This document shows, one piece after another, positions 17,042-24,862 of a DNA stretch of 64,000 nucleotides. The DNA lies in NCBI GenBank assembly GCA_024231975.1, contig JAAEQB010000120.1:310001-374000 (forward strand), in the 5' to 3' direction. The DNA comes from Allobosea sp. GTDB taxonomy: Bacteria; Pseudomonadota; Alphaproteobacteria; Rhizobiales; Beijerinckiaceae. Under the pieces are notes generated by a model. That model searched no databases. It was not told where the DNA came from and was given only the letters and a program-made list of their open reading frames with translations. Position numbers and translations under genes: made by a program. Each line of letters opens with the position of its first letter. The first letter of the stretch is position 1.

Positions 17042-17437
17042 ATGCACAGCGGCTCATGCCTTTGTGGTGCAGTCACCTTAAGAGTGGCCGGCAGTCTGCC
17101 AGATCCCAATTTCTGCCATTGTCGTAAGTGCCGCAAGCACTCGGGCCACTACTTCGCGTCCACTGATGTGCCTAGGACTGCCTTGACGATCGTCGGCGAG
17201 GAGAAGCTGACGTGGTTTCAATCGTCGCAGAACGTCCGACGCGGCTTCTGCTCGGCATGCGGATCGTCTCTACTCTGGGATCGATCGGATCGGGATTGGA
17301 TCGCCGTAGCAATGGGTGCTTTCGACGGACCGACAGAAACCACTGCAAATTTGCATATCTACGTCGCCGACAAGGCGGATTACTACGAGATCGCAGACGG
17401 TCTGCCGCAATACGACACCGTTCCACCACGCGACTGA
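17042..17437 (+). CDS. GFA/CENP-V domain zinc-binding protein
   Basis: A 131-residue protein of the glutathione-dependent formaldehyde-activating (GFA) family, with the full zinc-ligand set: C6xC8 in SCLCGAV, C25xC27xxC30 in CHCRKC, and C70xxC73 in FCSACGSSL. Most members have no established substrate. The start ATG 17042 has GAGAGAGCCGAGG upstream. Codon use is noticeably less GC-rich than its neighbours (for example GCAAATTTGCATATC), hinting at recent acquisition. It converges on the DHFR-like gene 10 bases away. Confidence 0.87.
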   Translation: MHSGSCLCGAVTLRVAGSLPDPNFCHCRKCRKHSGHYFASTDVPRTALTIVGEEKLTWFQSSQNVRRGFCSACGSSLLWDRSDRDWIAVAMGAFDGPTETTANLHIYVADKADYYEIADGLPQYDTVPPRD

Positions 17438-17446
17438 GCTAACCGG

Positions 17447-17977
17447 CTAGGCCGGAACATAGGTCAACCTGATCACGCTCTCGCCGATGCGATCGCTGGC
17501 GACGAGGCGGAGCGGCGGCCGGGGTCCTGCGAAGAACGGCGTGCCGTGGCCCAGCACATGCGGATGGAAATAGAGCCGATACTCGTCGATGAGGCCAAGC
17601 TCGGTTACGCTTTGCGCCAGCTTCGGCCCGGACACCGTGATCTCGCCGGCCAGCTCATCCTTCAGCCGGCGGATCGCCGTCTCCATGTCGTCCGCGGCGA
17701 GCGTTGCGTTGGGGCCGACCGACGCCAGCGAGCGCGACACGACCCATTTCGGCAGGCGCCGCCATGCCGTCGCGAAGTCGCGCAAATCTTCAGTCCATTC
17801 GGGATGGTCCTCGTCCCAATAGCGCATGATCTCATACATGCGGCGGCCGTAGACGCTGCCCGCCAGGCCTTGCACATGCTCGATCCAGTGGCGGAAGAGC
17901 ACCGCATCGGGCGCGAAGGCCTCGTGATCGACATAGCCGTCGAGGGACAGGTTCATTCCGAAGACGAGCTTGGCCAC
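17447..17977 (-). CDS. Dihydrofolate reductase-like (RibD C-terminal domain) protein
   Basis: A 176-residue protein of the RibD_C/DHFR-like fold, with NAD(P)H-dependent reductase topology. The features are GMNLSLDGYVD at the N-terminus, VYGRRMYEIMRYW, LPKWVVSRSL, ITVSGPKLAQSVTELGLIDE and YFHPHVLGHGTPFF. I choose the GTG at 17977, which has GGAGG eight bases upstream, over the earlier ATG at 17998. Stand-alone proteins of this kind are common and their substrates are unknown; the nearby riboflavin gene makes a flavin-related role possible, but that is speculation. Confidence 0.85.
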   Translation of the reverse strand: MAKLVFGMNLSLDGYVDHEAFAPDAVLFRHWIEHVQGLAGSVYGRRMYEIMRYWDEDHPEWTEDLRDFATAWRRLPKWVVSRSLASVGPNATLAADDMETAIRRLKDELAGEITVSGPKLAQSVTELGLIDEYRLYFHPHVLGHGTPFFAGPRPPLRLVASDRIGESVIRLTYVPA

Positions 17978-18201
17978 GCTGCAAAGCCTCCACCCCACGT
18001 CGTTCAGGATAGCTTGAGCCGCGGCTACGCCGAAACGCGTCAGGATGTGGGTCAGACATCGGTAGCGGGGGCGAAGGCGACAGCGACAAGAGCTTGGGCG
18101 ACGATGATCTGCGAGTGCCGGTCGCCTGCTCCGCGCCGCACCCGCTTACAACGCATAACGGCCGTTCCTTGCCGCGGCGTGCGAGTTGGCTATCGTCGAG
18201 G

Positions 18202-18340
18202 CGTTCTCAGGGCGGGGCGAAATTCCCCACCGGCGGTATGCGGCCTTCGCCGTGAGCCCGCGAGCGCCTTTCGCGAGGAAGGGTCAGCAGATCAGGTGCG
18301 AAGCCTGAGCCGACGGTCACAGTCCGGATGAAAGAGAACG
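18202..18340 (+). promoter_or_regulatory. FMN riboswitch (RFN element)
   Basis: The conserved RFN blocks appear in order: TTCTCAGGGCGGGGCGAAA, TCCCCACCGGCGGTA, AGCCCGCGAGCG, GGTCAGCAGATC, GCCGACGGT, AGTCCGGATG and AAAGAGA. The closing stem P1 is CGTTCTC (18202-18208) with GAGAACG (18334-18340). No T-run terminator follows, so control is probably at translation of ribH2, whose ribosome binding site starts 70 bases downstream. The 225 bases between this and the DHFR-like gene show nothing recognisable. Confidence 0.95.
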
Positions 18341-18420
18341 TGCCGTCGTCCGCGCTTAACCGGCGTGGCGCGCGGCCGTGATCGCCTTGGGTGACGTGTC
18401 TGTCGCGAAAGGAGATCACT

Positions 18421-18855
18421 GTGACACTCGCCCGTTTTGCCTTCATCAAAGCCGCCTGGCACGCCGATGTCGTCGACCAGGCCCTCAAGGGATTCCTCGA
18501 GGTCATCCCGCCCGCTCAGGTCGATGTGTTCGACGTGCCGGGAGCATTCGAAATGCCCCTGCTCGCGCGCGACCTCGCCGCGACCGGCCGCTACGCTGCC
18601 GTTGCCGCCGCGGCCCTGGTCGTGGACGGCGGCATCTACCGCCATGAGTTCGTCGCGCAGGCCGTGATCGATGGCTTGATGCGAGCCGGACTCGACACCG
18701 GCGTGCCGGTGCTCTCGGTCTCGCTGACCCCGCATCACTACCGGGAAGGGCCGCATCACGCCGAGATCTTCAGGGCGCATTTCGTGATCAAGGGTCGCGA
18801 AGCGGCAGAGGCGGCCCTGATGATCGGGCGCACGCGCGCCCGCCTCGCGGCCTGA
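18421..18855 (+). CDS. ribH: 6,7-dimethyl-8-ribityllumazine synthase, type II (RibH2)
   Basis: Penultimate enzyme of riboflavin synthesis. The start is GTG 18421 with AAAGGAG seven bases upstream; an upstream ATG-like reading at 18391 has none. FIKAAWHADVVD near the N-terminus, PGAFEMP at 40-46 and the active-site His75 in GGIYRHEFVAQAVIDGLM are visible. The Trp in AAWHAD and the sequence style match the decameric type II synthases of Brucella and Mesorhizobium, which are likewise FMN-riboswitch controlled. 144 residues is slightly short at the N-terminus for the family. The housekeeping ribH1 is not in the window. Confidence 0.93.
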   Translation: MTLARFAFIKAAWHADVVDQALKGFLEVIPPAQVDVFDVPGAFEMPLLARDLAATGRYAAVAAAALVVDGGIYRHEFVAQAVIDGLMRAGLDTGVPVLSVSLTPHHYREGPHHAEIFRAHFVIKGREAAEAALMIGRTRARLAA

Positions 18856-18871
18856 CGGCACCAACATATGC

Positions 18872-18901
18872 GGCTGCCTCCCGCGCGATCGGGAGGCAGC
18901 C
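18872..18901. terminator. Perfect 12-base-pair hairpin between ribH and the convergent EEP gene
   Basis: GGCTGCCTCCCG pairs exactly with CGGGAGGCAGCC around CGCGAT. There is no T run, so it may act as a transcript-end stabiliser or Rho-assisted terminator for ribH. Confidence 0.6.
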
Positions 18902-18911
18902 TCGAAGGTCG

Positions 18912-19712
18912 CTAGATGTCGAGGAGCAGCGGCCGATGGTCCGAAACCTCGGGCTGTTCGACGACCTCGAAGGCGAGAACCTCGACCGCTCCGTTCACCA
19001 GCATGTAGTCGGCATAGCGGCCGGGCTTCTTGTAATGGGACGTCCGGGTATCGGAATGGCCGCGGCCGACGACGAGGTCCTTCAGCCCCAGCTTTGCCAG
19101 AATCTCGAAGGTCCGGCTGCCGGGCTCGACATTGAAATCGCCGCAGACGACAAGCCGGTCTCCCGGCTCCGCCACGGCCTGGACGAGTCCCGCCAGGCGG
19201 TGCGCCTGCTCCAGACGCTCCGGGGTATCGACCTTGCCCTGAAGGTCTCTTAACCCGTGCATATGCGCGATGGCGATCGGCTCGCCCTGATCGAAATCGT
19301 GGAGCCGGACGACATGAGCACTGCGCGAGCGCGGATGCTCGCCATAGCCGTCCGGGGAAAAGCCCTTGTGCACGAAGCCCTGGGCCTGCCCGATGATGGG
19401 AAACCGGCGGTGGACGAAGGTCGCGAGCCCCCATTGCGAGGGTACGGTCTCCTCGCCGTCCCAGAGAATGCCCTGCGCCGCCGGGCAGAAGATCGCGACG
19501 TGGTCCGGCAGAGCCTCCGACACGTCCCGGAAGAAGTTGGCGCGCTGCGGCAAGACATGGCCACCGTCGCGGTAAGTCAGCCACTCCTTCGCTGTCCCCG
19601 GCGTATGCACGACCTCCTGAAGGCAGAGCACGTCGGGAGCCTCCCGCGCGAGATAGGCTTCCGCCGCCTCGTGAAGTGTCCCGCCCCAGCCATTCAGGCA
19701 CATGATGCGCAA
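18912..19712 (-). CDS. Endonuclease/exonuclease/phosphatase family protein
   Basis: A 266-residue protein of the EEP fold (DNase I, exonuclease III, inositol phosphatases). The catalytic set is visible: Asn in MCLNGWGG, Glu in VLCLQEVV, HMHGL, GDFNVEPGS, and the C-terminal SDHRPLLLDI. The best start is TTG 19712 (LRIMCLNGW), with GCGAGGG eight bases upstream; it lies 19 bases after the RES toxin stop on the same strand. It may therefore be the third gene of the toxin-antitoxin transcript. Substrate (nucleic acid, phospholipid or phosphoester) cannot be told. Confidence 0.85.
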   Translation of the reverse strand: MRIMCLNGWGGTLHEAAEAYLAREAPDVLCLQEVVHTPGTAKEWLTYRDGGHVLPQRANFFRDVSEALPDHVAIFCPAAQGILWDGEETVPSQWGLATFVHRRFPIIGQAQGFVHKGFSPDGYGEHPRSRSAHVVRLHDFDQGEPIAIAHMHGLRDLQGKVDTPERLEQAHRLAGLVQAVAEPGDRLVVCGDFNVEPGSRTFEILAKLGLKDLVVGRGHSDTRTSHYKKPGRYADYMLVNGAVEVLAFEVVEQPEVSDHRPLLLDI

Positions 19713-19731
19713 TGCGGTAGCCCTCGCCAAT

Positions 19732-20442
19732 CTAGCCGATCCGGAACACCTTGCCGGTCGCGGCCTCGCGGTAGAGATCGACCCGTTCGCCGTTCCAGTG
19801 ATAGTCGAGATGCCGGCCCTGGACGGGATTGCCGGCAAGGTCCGGCCAGAACAGGCCAGCGCACTCCCCGCCTGGCCGGCGCACGCTCGGATAGGCGACG
19901 CCATCCGAGCCGGCTGCACGCAGCCTCGCGCCCAGCGCCTGGCTTTCCGCATAATCGTCCGGCTGCAGCAGCGCGCTTTGCCCGGTCTGCTCACCACGCA
20001 GATCGTGCAGCTTGGCGTCGATTGACAAAACCAGTTCGCGGAACTGTGAGGTCCAGCCCGGCAGCTCCTTCGTCTTAGCCATGAAGCGACCATGATGGTG
20101 GATCGTCTCGAACAGCGCCGTCTCGAAGCTCTCGGCGACGTAGAGCACGCCGAAGCTGCCATCGCTGAACCGGCTCGGCCGGTCGCGGCTGACATGGGTG
20201 AACGGCGCCATCAGCCAGCTCGCCCCCGGGCCGGAAACGCGGCGGGACGGCGGCACCAGGTCGAGATTGCCGATCGTCTCCATCAGGCGCGGATTGGTCT
20301 TCATCTCCGCCAGGATCAGCAGCGGCCAGTCGGCGGGGTCGGCGATGTCCTCGAACAGGTCGATCGGCGGGAAGGCGCTACGGATGATGCGGACCGCGCT
20401 CGGCCACTGGACCTGCGCGACCGGAAAGTCGCCTGCGCTCAC
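19732..20442 (-). CDS. RES-domain toxin
   Basis: Toxin of the RES/Xre type II family, whose characterised members (Res, MbcT) destroy NAD+. The RES core is RFSDGSFGVLYVAESFETALFE, with the expected Arg, Tyr and Glu, followed by LVLSIDAKLHDLR and the C-terminal AAGSDGVAYPSVRRPGGECAGLFWP. The start is the GTG at 20442, overlapping the antitoxin stop in GTGA. 236 residues is usual. Cognate antitoxin is directly upstream; expression is controlled by the palindromic promoter at 20863-20902. Confidence 0.9.
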   Translation of the reverse strand: MSAGDFPVAQVQWPSAVRIIRSAFPPIDLFEDIADPADWPLLILAEMKTNPRLMETIGNLDLVPPSRRVSGPGASWLMAPFTHVSRDRPSRFSDGSFGVLYVAESFETALFETIHHHGRFMAKTKELPGWTSQFRELVLSIDAKLHDLRGEQTGQSALLQPDDYAESQALGARLRAAGSDGVAYPSVRRPGGECAGLFWPDLAGNPVQGRHLDYHWNGERVDLYREAATGKVFRIG

Positions 20443-20852
20443 CAGAGCCCGCGCTCCGCGTCGAGATAGCGCCGCACCCGCATCAGGTCGGTGAGCTCGC
20501 CCCCGAGCATCACGTCCAGCGCCGACTTGCCGGCGAAGGCCTCGTTGCCCGCCCTGATCCAGGCATAGCCGCGCTGCGGCTCGCGGAAGATCAGGCGCAG
20601 CGCCTTGTGGATACCGATCAGATTGGAGAGCCGTGCCCGCGCATCGCGGTCGATGCGGCCGATCTCGCCAGCCTTCCAGCGCCGATAGCTGCGCACCGGC
20701 TGGTCGAGCAGCACCGCGGCCTCCTCGTCGGTCAGCCCCCAGAGGCGAAAGAGGTTCACCGAGGCGCGGAACATCGCCGCAGCCTCGGCCTCCGTGATCG
20801 CGGCGGGCGAGAAGGCGTCGGGCGAGGTCGGAACCGGCGAGAGCTGGCTCAT
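20439..20852 (-). CDS. Xre/MbcA/ParS-type antitoxin
   Basis: Antitoxin of 137 residues from ATG 20852, which has GGAG upstream. The N-terminal helical Xre-like region is FRLWGLTDEEAAVLLDQPV followed by YRRWKAGEIGRIDRDARARL. The C-terminal toxin-binding (DUF2384) domain is YAWIRAGNEAFAGKSALDVM followed by LTDLMRVRRYLDAERGLW. Known relatives bind and block the RES toxin and repress their own promoter. The end overlaps the toxin start by four bases. Confidence 0.9.
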   Translation of the reverse strand: MSQLSPVPTSPDAFSPAAITEAEAAAMFRASVNLFRLWGLTDEEAAVLLDQPVRSYRRWKAGEIGRIDRDARARLSNLIGIHKALRLIFREPQRGYAWIRAGNEAFAGKSALDVMLGGELTDLMRVRRYLDAERGLW

Positions 20853-20862
20853 CGGATAATCT

Positions 20863-20902
20863 CCATTTGGCAGAATATAGATAAAATGCTGCCAAATGGC
20901 AA
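20863..20902 (-). promoter_or_regulatory. Toxin-antitoxin promoter inside an 11-base inverted repeat
   Basis: CCATTTGGCAG (20863-20873) and CTGCCAAATGG (20889-20899) form a perfect inverted repeat. On the minus strand TTGCCA (20897-20902) and TATATT (20874-20879), 17 bases apart, read as -35 and -10 boxes, so an antitoxin bound to the repeat would cover the promoter. The antitoxin ATG is 21 bases beyond the -10. Confidence 0.75.
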
Positions 20903-20915
20903 GAGAAGGCTCACG

Positions 20916-20954
20916 CGTCATCCTCGGATACAGCGCAGCGAAGATCCGAGAATC
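20916..20954. repeat. Intergenic palindrome, GGATC-CGCTTCGCT family, inverted copy
   Basis: On the minus strand it reads TCTCGGATCTTCGCTGCGCT then GTATCCGAGGATGACGCG, matching the element at 7329-7360 in order and spacing with about six changes. Confidence 0.55.
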
Positions 20955-20995
20955 TCATGAAAGGGGGGCGCTACTGGAGTTTCATCCGGCTTGAG

Positions 20996-21018
20996 ATGCT
21001 CGGGTCCAGCCCGAGCAT
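20996..21018. repeat. ATGCTCGGG hairpin repeat
   Basis: ATGCTCGGG-TCCAG-CCCGAGCAT is a perfect 9-base-pair hairpin followed by GAC. Related hairpins occur inside the composite elements at 33463-33558 and 57618-57697. It lies at the 3' end of the TPR-protein gene and may stabilise that transcript. Confidence 0.65.
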
Positions 21019-21031
21019 GACATGCGCTTCA

Positions 21032-21673
21032 TCACGCGTCGCGGCCGTCGACCTCGAGCTTGAGCGATTCGACGGCGTCCTTGACCCCCTCCAGCTGCGG
21101 ATAGACCGCAAGCGCCCGCCGATAGGCGACCATGGCGCGCTTGTCGTCGCCCTGCTGGCGCAGGATCGTGCCGAGCCCCATCATCGCGCCGTAATGGCGC
21201 GGCTCGCGCTTCAACGTCTCGGCAATGTCGAGCAGCGAGCGAATCGGATCGCCCGCGAGGAACAATGCATTGGCTCGCTGATTCCAGCCCTCGGCCCAGT
21301 CGGGTTCGAGCGAAATGACCCGGTCGAGCAACTCGATCGCCAGCGGCAATTCGCGCGCCTTCAGCGCATCCTGCGCCCGCGTCATCAGCAGGTCGGCCGT
21401 GTCCGAGCCCGAGCGAGCCCAGCGCCGCTGGATCAGATTCGCGATTCCCTTGGCCTCTTCCGCGGTCTTGGCTGCGGCGAGTCGCTCGAACAGCTTGTCG
21501 AGCGTGACGGGGCTTCGGGGCGGCGGCGCTTCCGGCAGATTCGGCTTGTCGTCGCGATCGGCGTGCGGCACGGCGCCGTCACGCAACGGTTTGTCCTGCG
21601 CGAGCGCAGCCGGCGCGATCGCAAGGAGCAATCCCGGAATCAGTGCGATACGGGCAAGGCGAGAGAACTTCAT
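21032..21673 (-). CDS. TPR-repeat periplasmic protein
   Basis: A 213-residue protein with a clear Sec signal peptide (IALIPGLLLAIAPAALA, cleaved near Ala25-Gln26), a proline-rich stretch (LPEAPPPRSP) and then helical repeats: LPLAIELLDRVISLEPDWAE, GWNQRANALFLAGDPIRSLL and YGAMMGLGTILRQQGDDKRA read as three tetratricopeptide units. It is probably a periplasmic scaffold. The partner is unknown and no operon context helps; rpmJ upstream is separated by a terminator. Confidence 0.82.
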   Translation of the reverse strand: MKFSRLARIALIPGLLLAIAPAALAQDKPLRDGAVPHADRDDKPNLPEAPPPRSPVTLDKLFERLAAAKTAEEAKGIANLIQRRWARSGSDTADLLMTRAQDALKARELPLAIELLDRVISLEPDWAEGWNQRANALFLAGDPIRSLLDIAETLKREPRHYGAMMGLGTILRQQGDDKRAMVAYRRALAVYPQLEGVKDAVESLKLEVDGRDA

Positions 21674-21754
21674 GCTCTCAAGGTGGGCCTGATGCAGCCC
21701 GAGGTCAATTCACGGCCCAGCGAGATCGCTGGAGAACAGGGCCATGTGCAAGCC

Positions 21755-21791
21755 AAAAAAAGCGGGCCGCACACTGTGCAGCCCGCTTTTT
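21755..21791 (-). terminator. Terminator of rpmJ
   Basis: AAAAAGCGGGC and GCCCGCTTTTT form an 11-base-pair stem with an inner GCAC/GTGC stem; seven A on the plus strand provide the T run for minus-strand transcription ending rpmJ. Confidence 0.88.
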
Positions 21792-21842
21792 CAAACTCGA
21801 CAAGGAAGCTTCCAGCGCGGCCTTATAAGACCGCGCGAAACC

Positions 21843-21968
21843 TCAGCCCTGGCGCGCCTTGAAGCGCTTCTGGACCTTGTTGATGATGTAGACGCGGCCC
21901 TTGCGGCGCACGAGCTGGTTGTCGCGATGGCGCGCGCGCAGCGACTTCAGCGAATTGCGGATCTTCAT
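21843..21968 (-). CDS. rpmJ: 50S ribosomal protein L36
   Basis: A 41-residue ribosomal protein, reading MKIRNSLKSLRARHRDNQLV and continuing RRKGRVYIINKVQKRFKARQG. It belongs to the long, cysteine-free L36 form: the zinc-binding CxxC set of the 37-residue type is absent. This zinc-independent form is the usual chromosomal copy in alphaproteobacteria. It is a single-gene unit with its own strong terminator at 21755. Confidence 0.95.
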   Translation of the reverse strand: MKIRNSLKSLRARHRDNQLVRRKGRVYIINKVQKRFKARQG

Positions 21969-22246
21969 AGCCCGTACTCCCATCGGCCTGCACTGCGGCG
22001 AAACCGGTCAAAAAACTGAAGGCGACGCGAACCGGCAGGCCGGCCCTCATCGAGCAAACGACATGCGTGCCTGATGCGATGGCCGGCTGTATAAGGATTT
22101 TGCCGGGATTGGCAAGGCCCCGTCGCGTTTTTCCGCCTGATGATCGCATGCGTCATGTTCCTGTCGCAATCGCATGGCCGCCCTAGTATCCCGGCTGACG
22201 CATACCTAGATTGCGGCAGCGGCAGACCTATCAGGGAGCTCTCTCG

Positions 22247-23140
22247 ATGTTCAACGCCAAGTCCCTCCTCGACGCCCTCGTCAATGCGGGCAGCCAGGCT
22301 GGCGCCCAGGGCGGCCAGGCTGGCGGGCTGGGCGGCGTGCTCGGCAACCTCGCCCAGCAGGTCCAGCAGGCAGGCGGCGCCGGCGGCCTCGCCGGCATGG
22401 CCGGCCAGATCTTCGGCCAGGCCAGCCAGGGCGTGCAGGACGCCGCCCGCAACACCGGTCTGCAACAGGGCGCGACCGACATCGTCGGCCAGCTCTCCGG
22501 CGGCAAGACGCCCGAGCAGTTGATCGAGCAGGCCAAGGGCATGCTCGGCGGCAACCAGCTCGCGGCCGGCGCCGTGCTCGGCGGCCTCGGCGCCCTGATC
22601 TTCGGGACGTCCGCGGGCCGCTCGATCGCCGGCTCCGCAGCCAAGCTCGGTGGCCTCGCCCTGGTCGGTGGCCTCGCCTACAAGGCCTATCAGAATTATC
22701 AGGCCGGCAAGCCGCTGCTCGGCGCCGACCAGCAGCCCGCGCTGCCGGCTCCCGCCGGCTCCGGCTTCGAGCCGGAAGCGGCGAAGAACGAGCATGCGCT
22801 GCTCTTCATCCGCGCCATGATCGCGGCTTCCGCCTCCGACGGCCATATCGACGACGCCGAACGCAACGCCATTCTCGGCGGGCTGCGTGAGGCCGGGCTC
22901 GACGCCGAAGCCAATCAGTGGCTCGCTAACGAGCTGGCCAACCCGGCGAGCGTCGATGCGCTGGTCGAGGGCGCCGAGACGCCCGAGCTCGCCGCGCAGA
23001 TCTATACGGCCGCCCGGATCGCCATCAATCCGGACACCCCGGCCGAGAAGGACTTCCTCGCCGGCCTCGCCGGCTCGCTCGGCCTCGATGCCGAGCTGGT
23101 CGCCAACATCGACGCCGCGGCGAGCGCCGCGAAGGCCTGA
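22247..23140 (+). CDS. DUF533/TerB-like tellurite-resistance family protein
   Basis: A 297-residue protein in three parts: a Gly/Ala/Gln-rich low-complexity N-terminus (QAGAQGGQAGGLGGVLG), a hydrophobic hairpin around 105-145 (AAGAVLGGLGALIFG and LGGLALVGGLAYKAYQ) that could enter the membrane, and a TerB-like helical domain (LLFIRAMIAASASDGHIDDA followed by ERNAILGGLREAG). DUF533 is related to E. coli YebE. The ATG at 22247 has AGGGAG ten bases upstream. Function is unknown; an envelope-stress role is only suggested by the family. Confidence 0.85.
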   Translation: MFNAKSLLDALVNAGSQAGAQGGQAGGLGGVLGNLAQQVQQAGGAGGLAGMAGQIFGQASQGVQDAARNTGLQQGATDIVGQLSGGKTPEQLIEQAKGMLGGNQLAAGAVLGGLGALIFGTSAGRSIAGSAAKLGGLALVGGLAYKAYQNYQAGKPLLGADQQPALPAPAGSGFEPEAAKNEHALLFIRAMIAASASDGHIDDAERNAILGGLREAGLDAEANQWLANELANPASVDALVEGAETPELAAQIYTAARIAINPDTPAEKDFLAGLAGSLGLDAELVANIDAAASAAKA

Positions 23141-23210
23141 CCTGTAACGCAGGTCTGCAGTGCGCCGGGCACGGATTGACCGCCCGGCGCGCCCAGCCGT
23201 CCAATGCGGC

Positions 23211-24524
23211 ATGCAATCATCGTCTCCGCATTGGTCGGCACGCCTGCCGTTCTATTATGGCTGGCTCGTCATCGGCATCGCCTTCGTCACCATGGCGGTG
23301 GCCGTCAACGCGCGCACGGCGTTCTCGCTGCTGCTACCGCCGCTGATCGACGAGTTCGGCTGGGATCGCGGGCTCGCCTCGGGCGCCTTCTCCTTCGGTT
23401 TCCTGCTCTCGGCAGTGACCAGCACCTTCGTCGGCCGCGTCATGGACCGGCACGGCCCACGCGTCGTCATCGAGATCGGCGTCGCGATGCTGGCGGCTGG
23501 CCTATTGATCGCGCCTGCGATCGGCGCCGCCTGGCACCTCTATCTGACGCTCGGCGTCCTCGTCGGCTGTGGCGCCAATCTGATGAGTTTTTCCGCTCAG
23601 TCGCTGTTCCTGCCGAACTGGTTCGTGCGCCGCCGAGCCTTCGCCATCAGCATCGCGTTTTCCGGGGTGGGAGTCGGTGCCCTGCTGCTGCTGCCCTGGC
23701 TGCAATCGATCATCAGCCGGGATGGCTGGCGCGCCGCCTGCTGGATCATGGGCCTGCTCGTGCTCTTCCTGCTCGGCCCGCTCAACCTGTTGGTTCGGCG
23801 CAAGCCGCAGGATCTCGGCCTGCAGCCGGATGGCGAGACCGGCCCGCCCGGCGCCGCTGCCGCGCAGCGCCAGGCGGCGGTGGTCGACCCGGCCTGGGTC
23901 GCGATCGAATGGACGCTGGCGCGGGCGCTGCGTACGGCGCGCTTCTGGTGGATCATGATCGGCTATTTCTGCGCGCTGATCGCCTGGTATGCCGTGCAGG
24001 TCCACCAGACCAAGTACCTGATCGAGGTCGGCTTTTCCCCGTTGATGGCCGCCTGGGCGCTCGGCCTGGTCAGCGCCGTCGCCATTCCCGGCCAGATCGG
24101 CCTCGGCGCCCTGTCGGACCGCATCGGCCGCGAATGGATCTGGATGGCGGGCTGCCTGGGCTTCGCCATCTGCTATGCCGCATTAATCGCGCTGGAGCAC
24201 ACGCCTTCGCCTCTGCTGCTCTATGTGATGGTGATCGCGCAGGGCTTTTTGGGCTATGCTATCACCTCGGTGATGGGCCCGATCGTCTTCGAGCTTTTCG
24301 AAGGGCCGCATTTCGGCGCAATCTTCGGGACAGTCACGGTGGCCCTGCTCGGCGGCGGCGCAGCCGGGCCCTGGCTTGCCGGCACGATCCATGACGCGAC
24401 CGGCAGCTACCGCCTCGCCTTCCTGCTGGTCATCGCCTGCTGCTTCGTTTCGGCGGCGGCGATCTGGCTGGCGGCGCCACGCAAGGTCCGGCTCGTGCCG
24501 GGACGCATCAGGTCTTCCGGCTGA
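23211..24524 (+). CDS. MFS transporter
   Basis: Major facilitator superfamily carrier of about 437 residues with 12 predicted helices. The A-motif-like loop GRVMDRHGPRVV lies between helices 2 and 3, and GALSDRIGREWIW is its counterpart between helices 8 and 9. The general style (YYGWLVIGIAFVTMAVAVN at the start) is that of the oxalate/formate and monocarboxylate-type group. The start is uncertain: ATG 23211 is used, GTG 23160 is possible, and neither has a good ribosome binding site. The stop abuts that of the convergent NIPSNAP gene in TGATCA. Confidence 0.87.
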   Translation: MQSSSPHWSARLPFYYGWLVIGIAFVTMAVAVNARTAFSLLLPPLIDEFGWDRGLASGAFSFGFLLSAVTSTFVGRVMDRHGPRVVIEIGVAMLAAGLLIAPAIGAAWHLYLTLGVLVGCGANLMSFSAQSLFLPNWFVRRRAFAISIAFSGVGVGALLLLPWLQSIISRDGWRAACWIMGLLVLFLLGPLNLLVRRKPQDLGLQPDGETGPPGAAAAQRQAAVVDPAWVAIEWTLARALRTARFWWIMIGYFCALIAWYAVQVHQTKYLIEVGFSPLMAAWALGLVSAVAIPGQIGLGALSDRIGREWIWMAGCLGFAICYAALIALEHTPSPLLLYVMVIAQGFLGYAITSVMGPIVFELFEGPHFGAIFGTVTVALLGGGAAGPWLAGTIHDATGSYRLAFLLVIACCFVSAAAIWLAAPRKVRLVPGRIRSSG

Positions 24525-24860
24525 TCAGGGCGCGCGCTTGACGCCCTGATCGTCCTCGAACACCGGCCGGAAGAACGAGCGCTCATAGCTGACGATGAAG
24601 CGGTGCTTCTCGTTCTCGGCAACCACGGCAAGGCATTCGGCATCCTTGAACGAGGCCTCGCGATAGGCCTCGTACTCCGCGAAGGACGGGAAGCTGAACA
24701 TCGCCAGCGCGATGTTGGATGTCCCTTCCGACGGCATGAAATAGCCGTGATGCTTGCCGCCGAACCGCTCGACCAGCCGGATCCAGGCCTTGCCATAGGC
24801 CTCGAAGGCCGGCAGCTGGTAGGGGTCGACGACATAGCGCAGATGGCAGGTGATCGTCAT
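24525..24860 (-). CDS. NIPSNAP family protein
   Basis: A 111-residue ferredoxin-like-fold protein. NIPSNAP features: LRYVVDPYQLPAFEAYGKAW, a GGKHHGYFMPSEG turn, and SFPSFAEYEAYREASF. Bacterial NIPSNAP proteins lack a firm function. It follows the aminotransferase gene on the same strand with only two bases between stop and start, so the two form one transcript. Confidence 0.85.
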   Translation of the reverse strand: MTITCHLRYVVDPYQLPAFEAYGKAWIRLVERFGGKHHGYFMPSEGTSNIALAMFSFPSFAEYEAYREASFKDAECLAVVAENEKHRFIVSYERSFFRPVFEDDQGVKRAP

Positions 24861-24862
24861 CG

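Noticed and set aside
18292..19701. 469-residue minus-strand frame covering ribH and the EEP gene
   Set aside because: It runs antisense through the riboswitch and ribH; the EEP protein is read in a different frame with full motifs.
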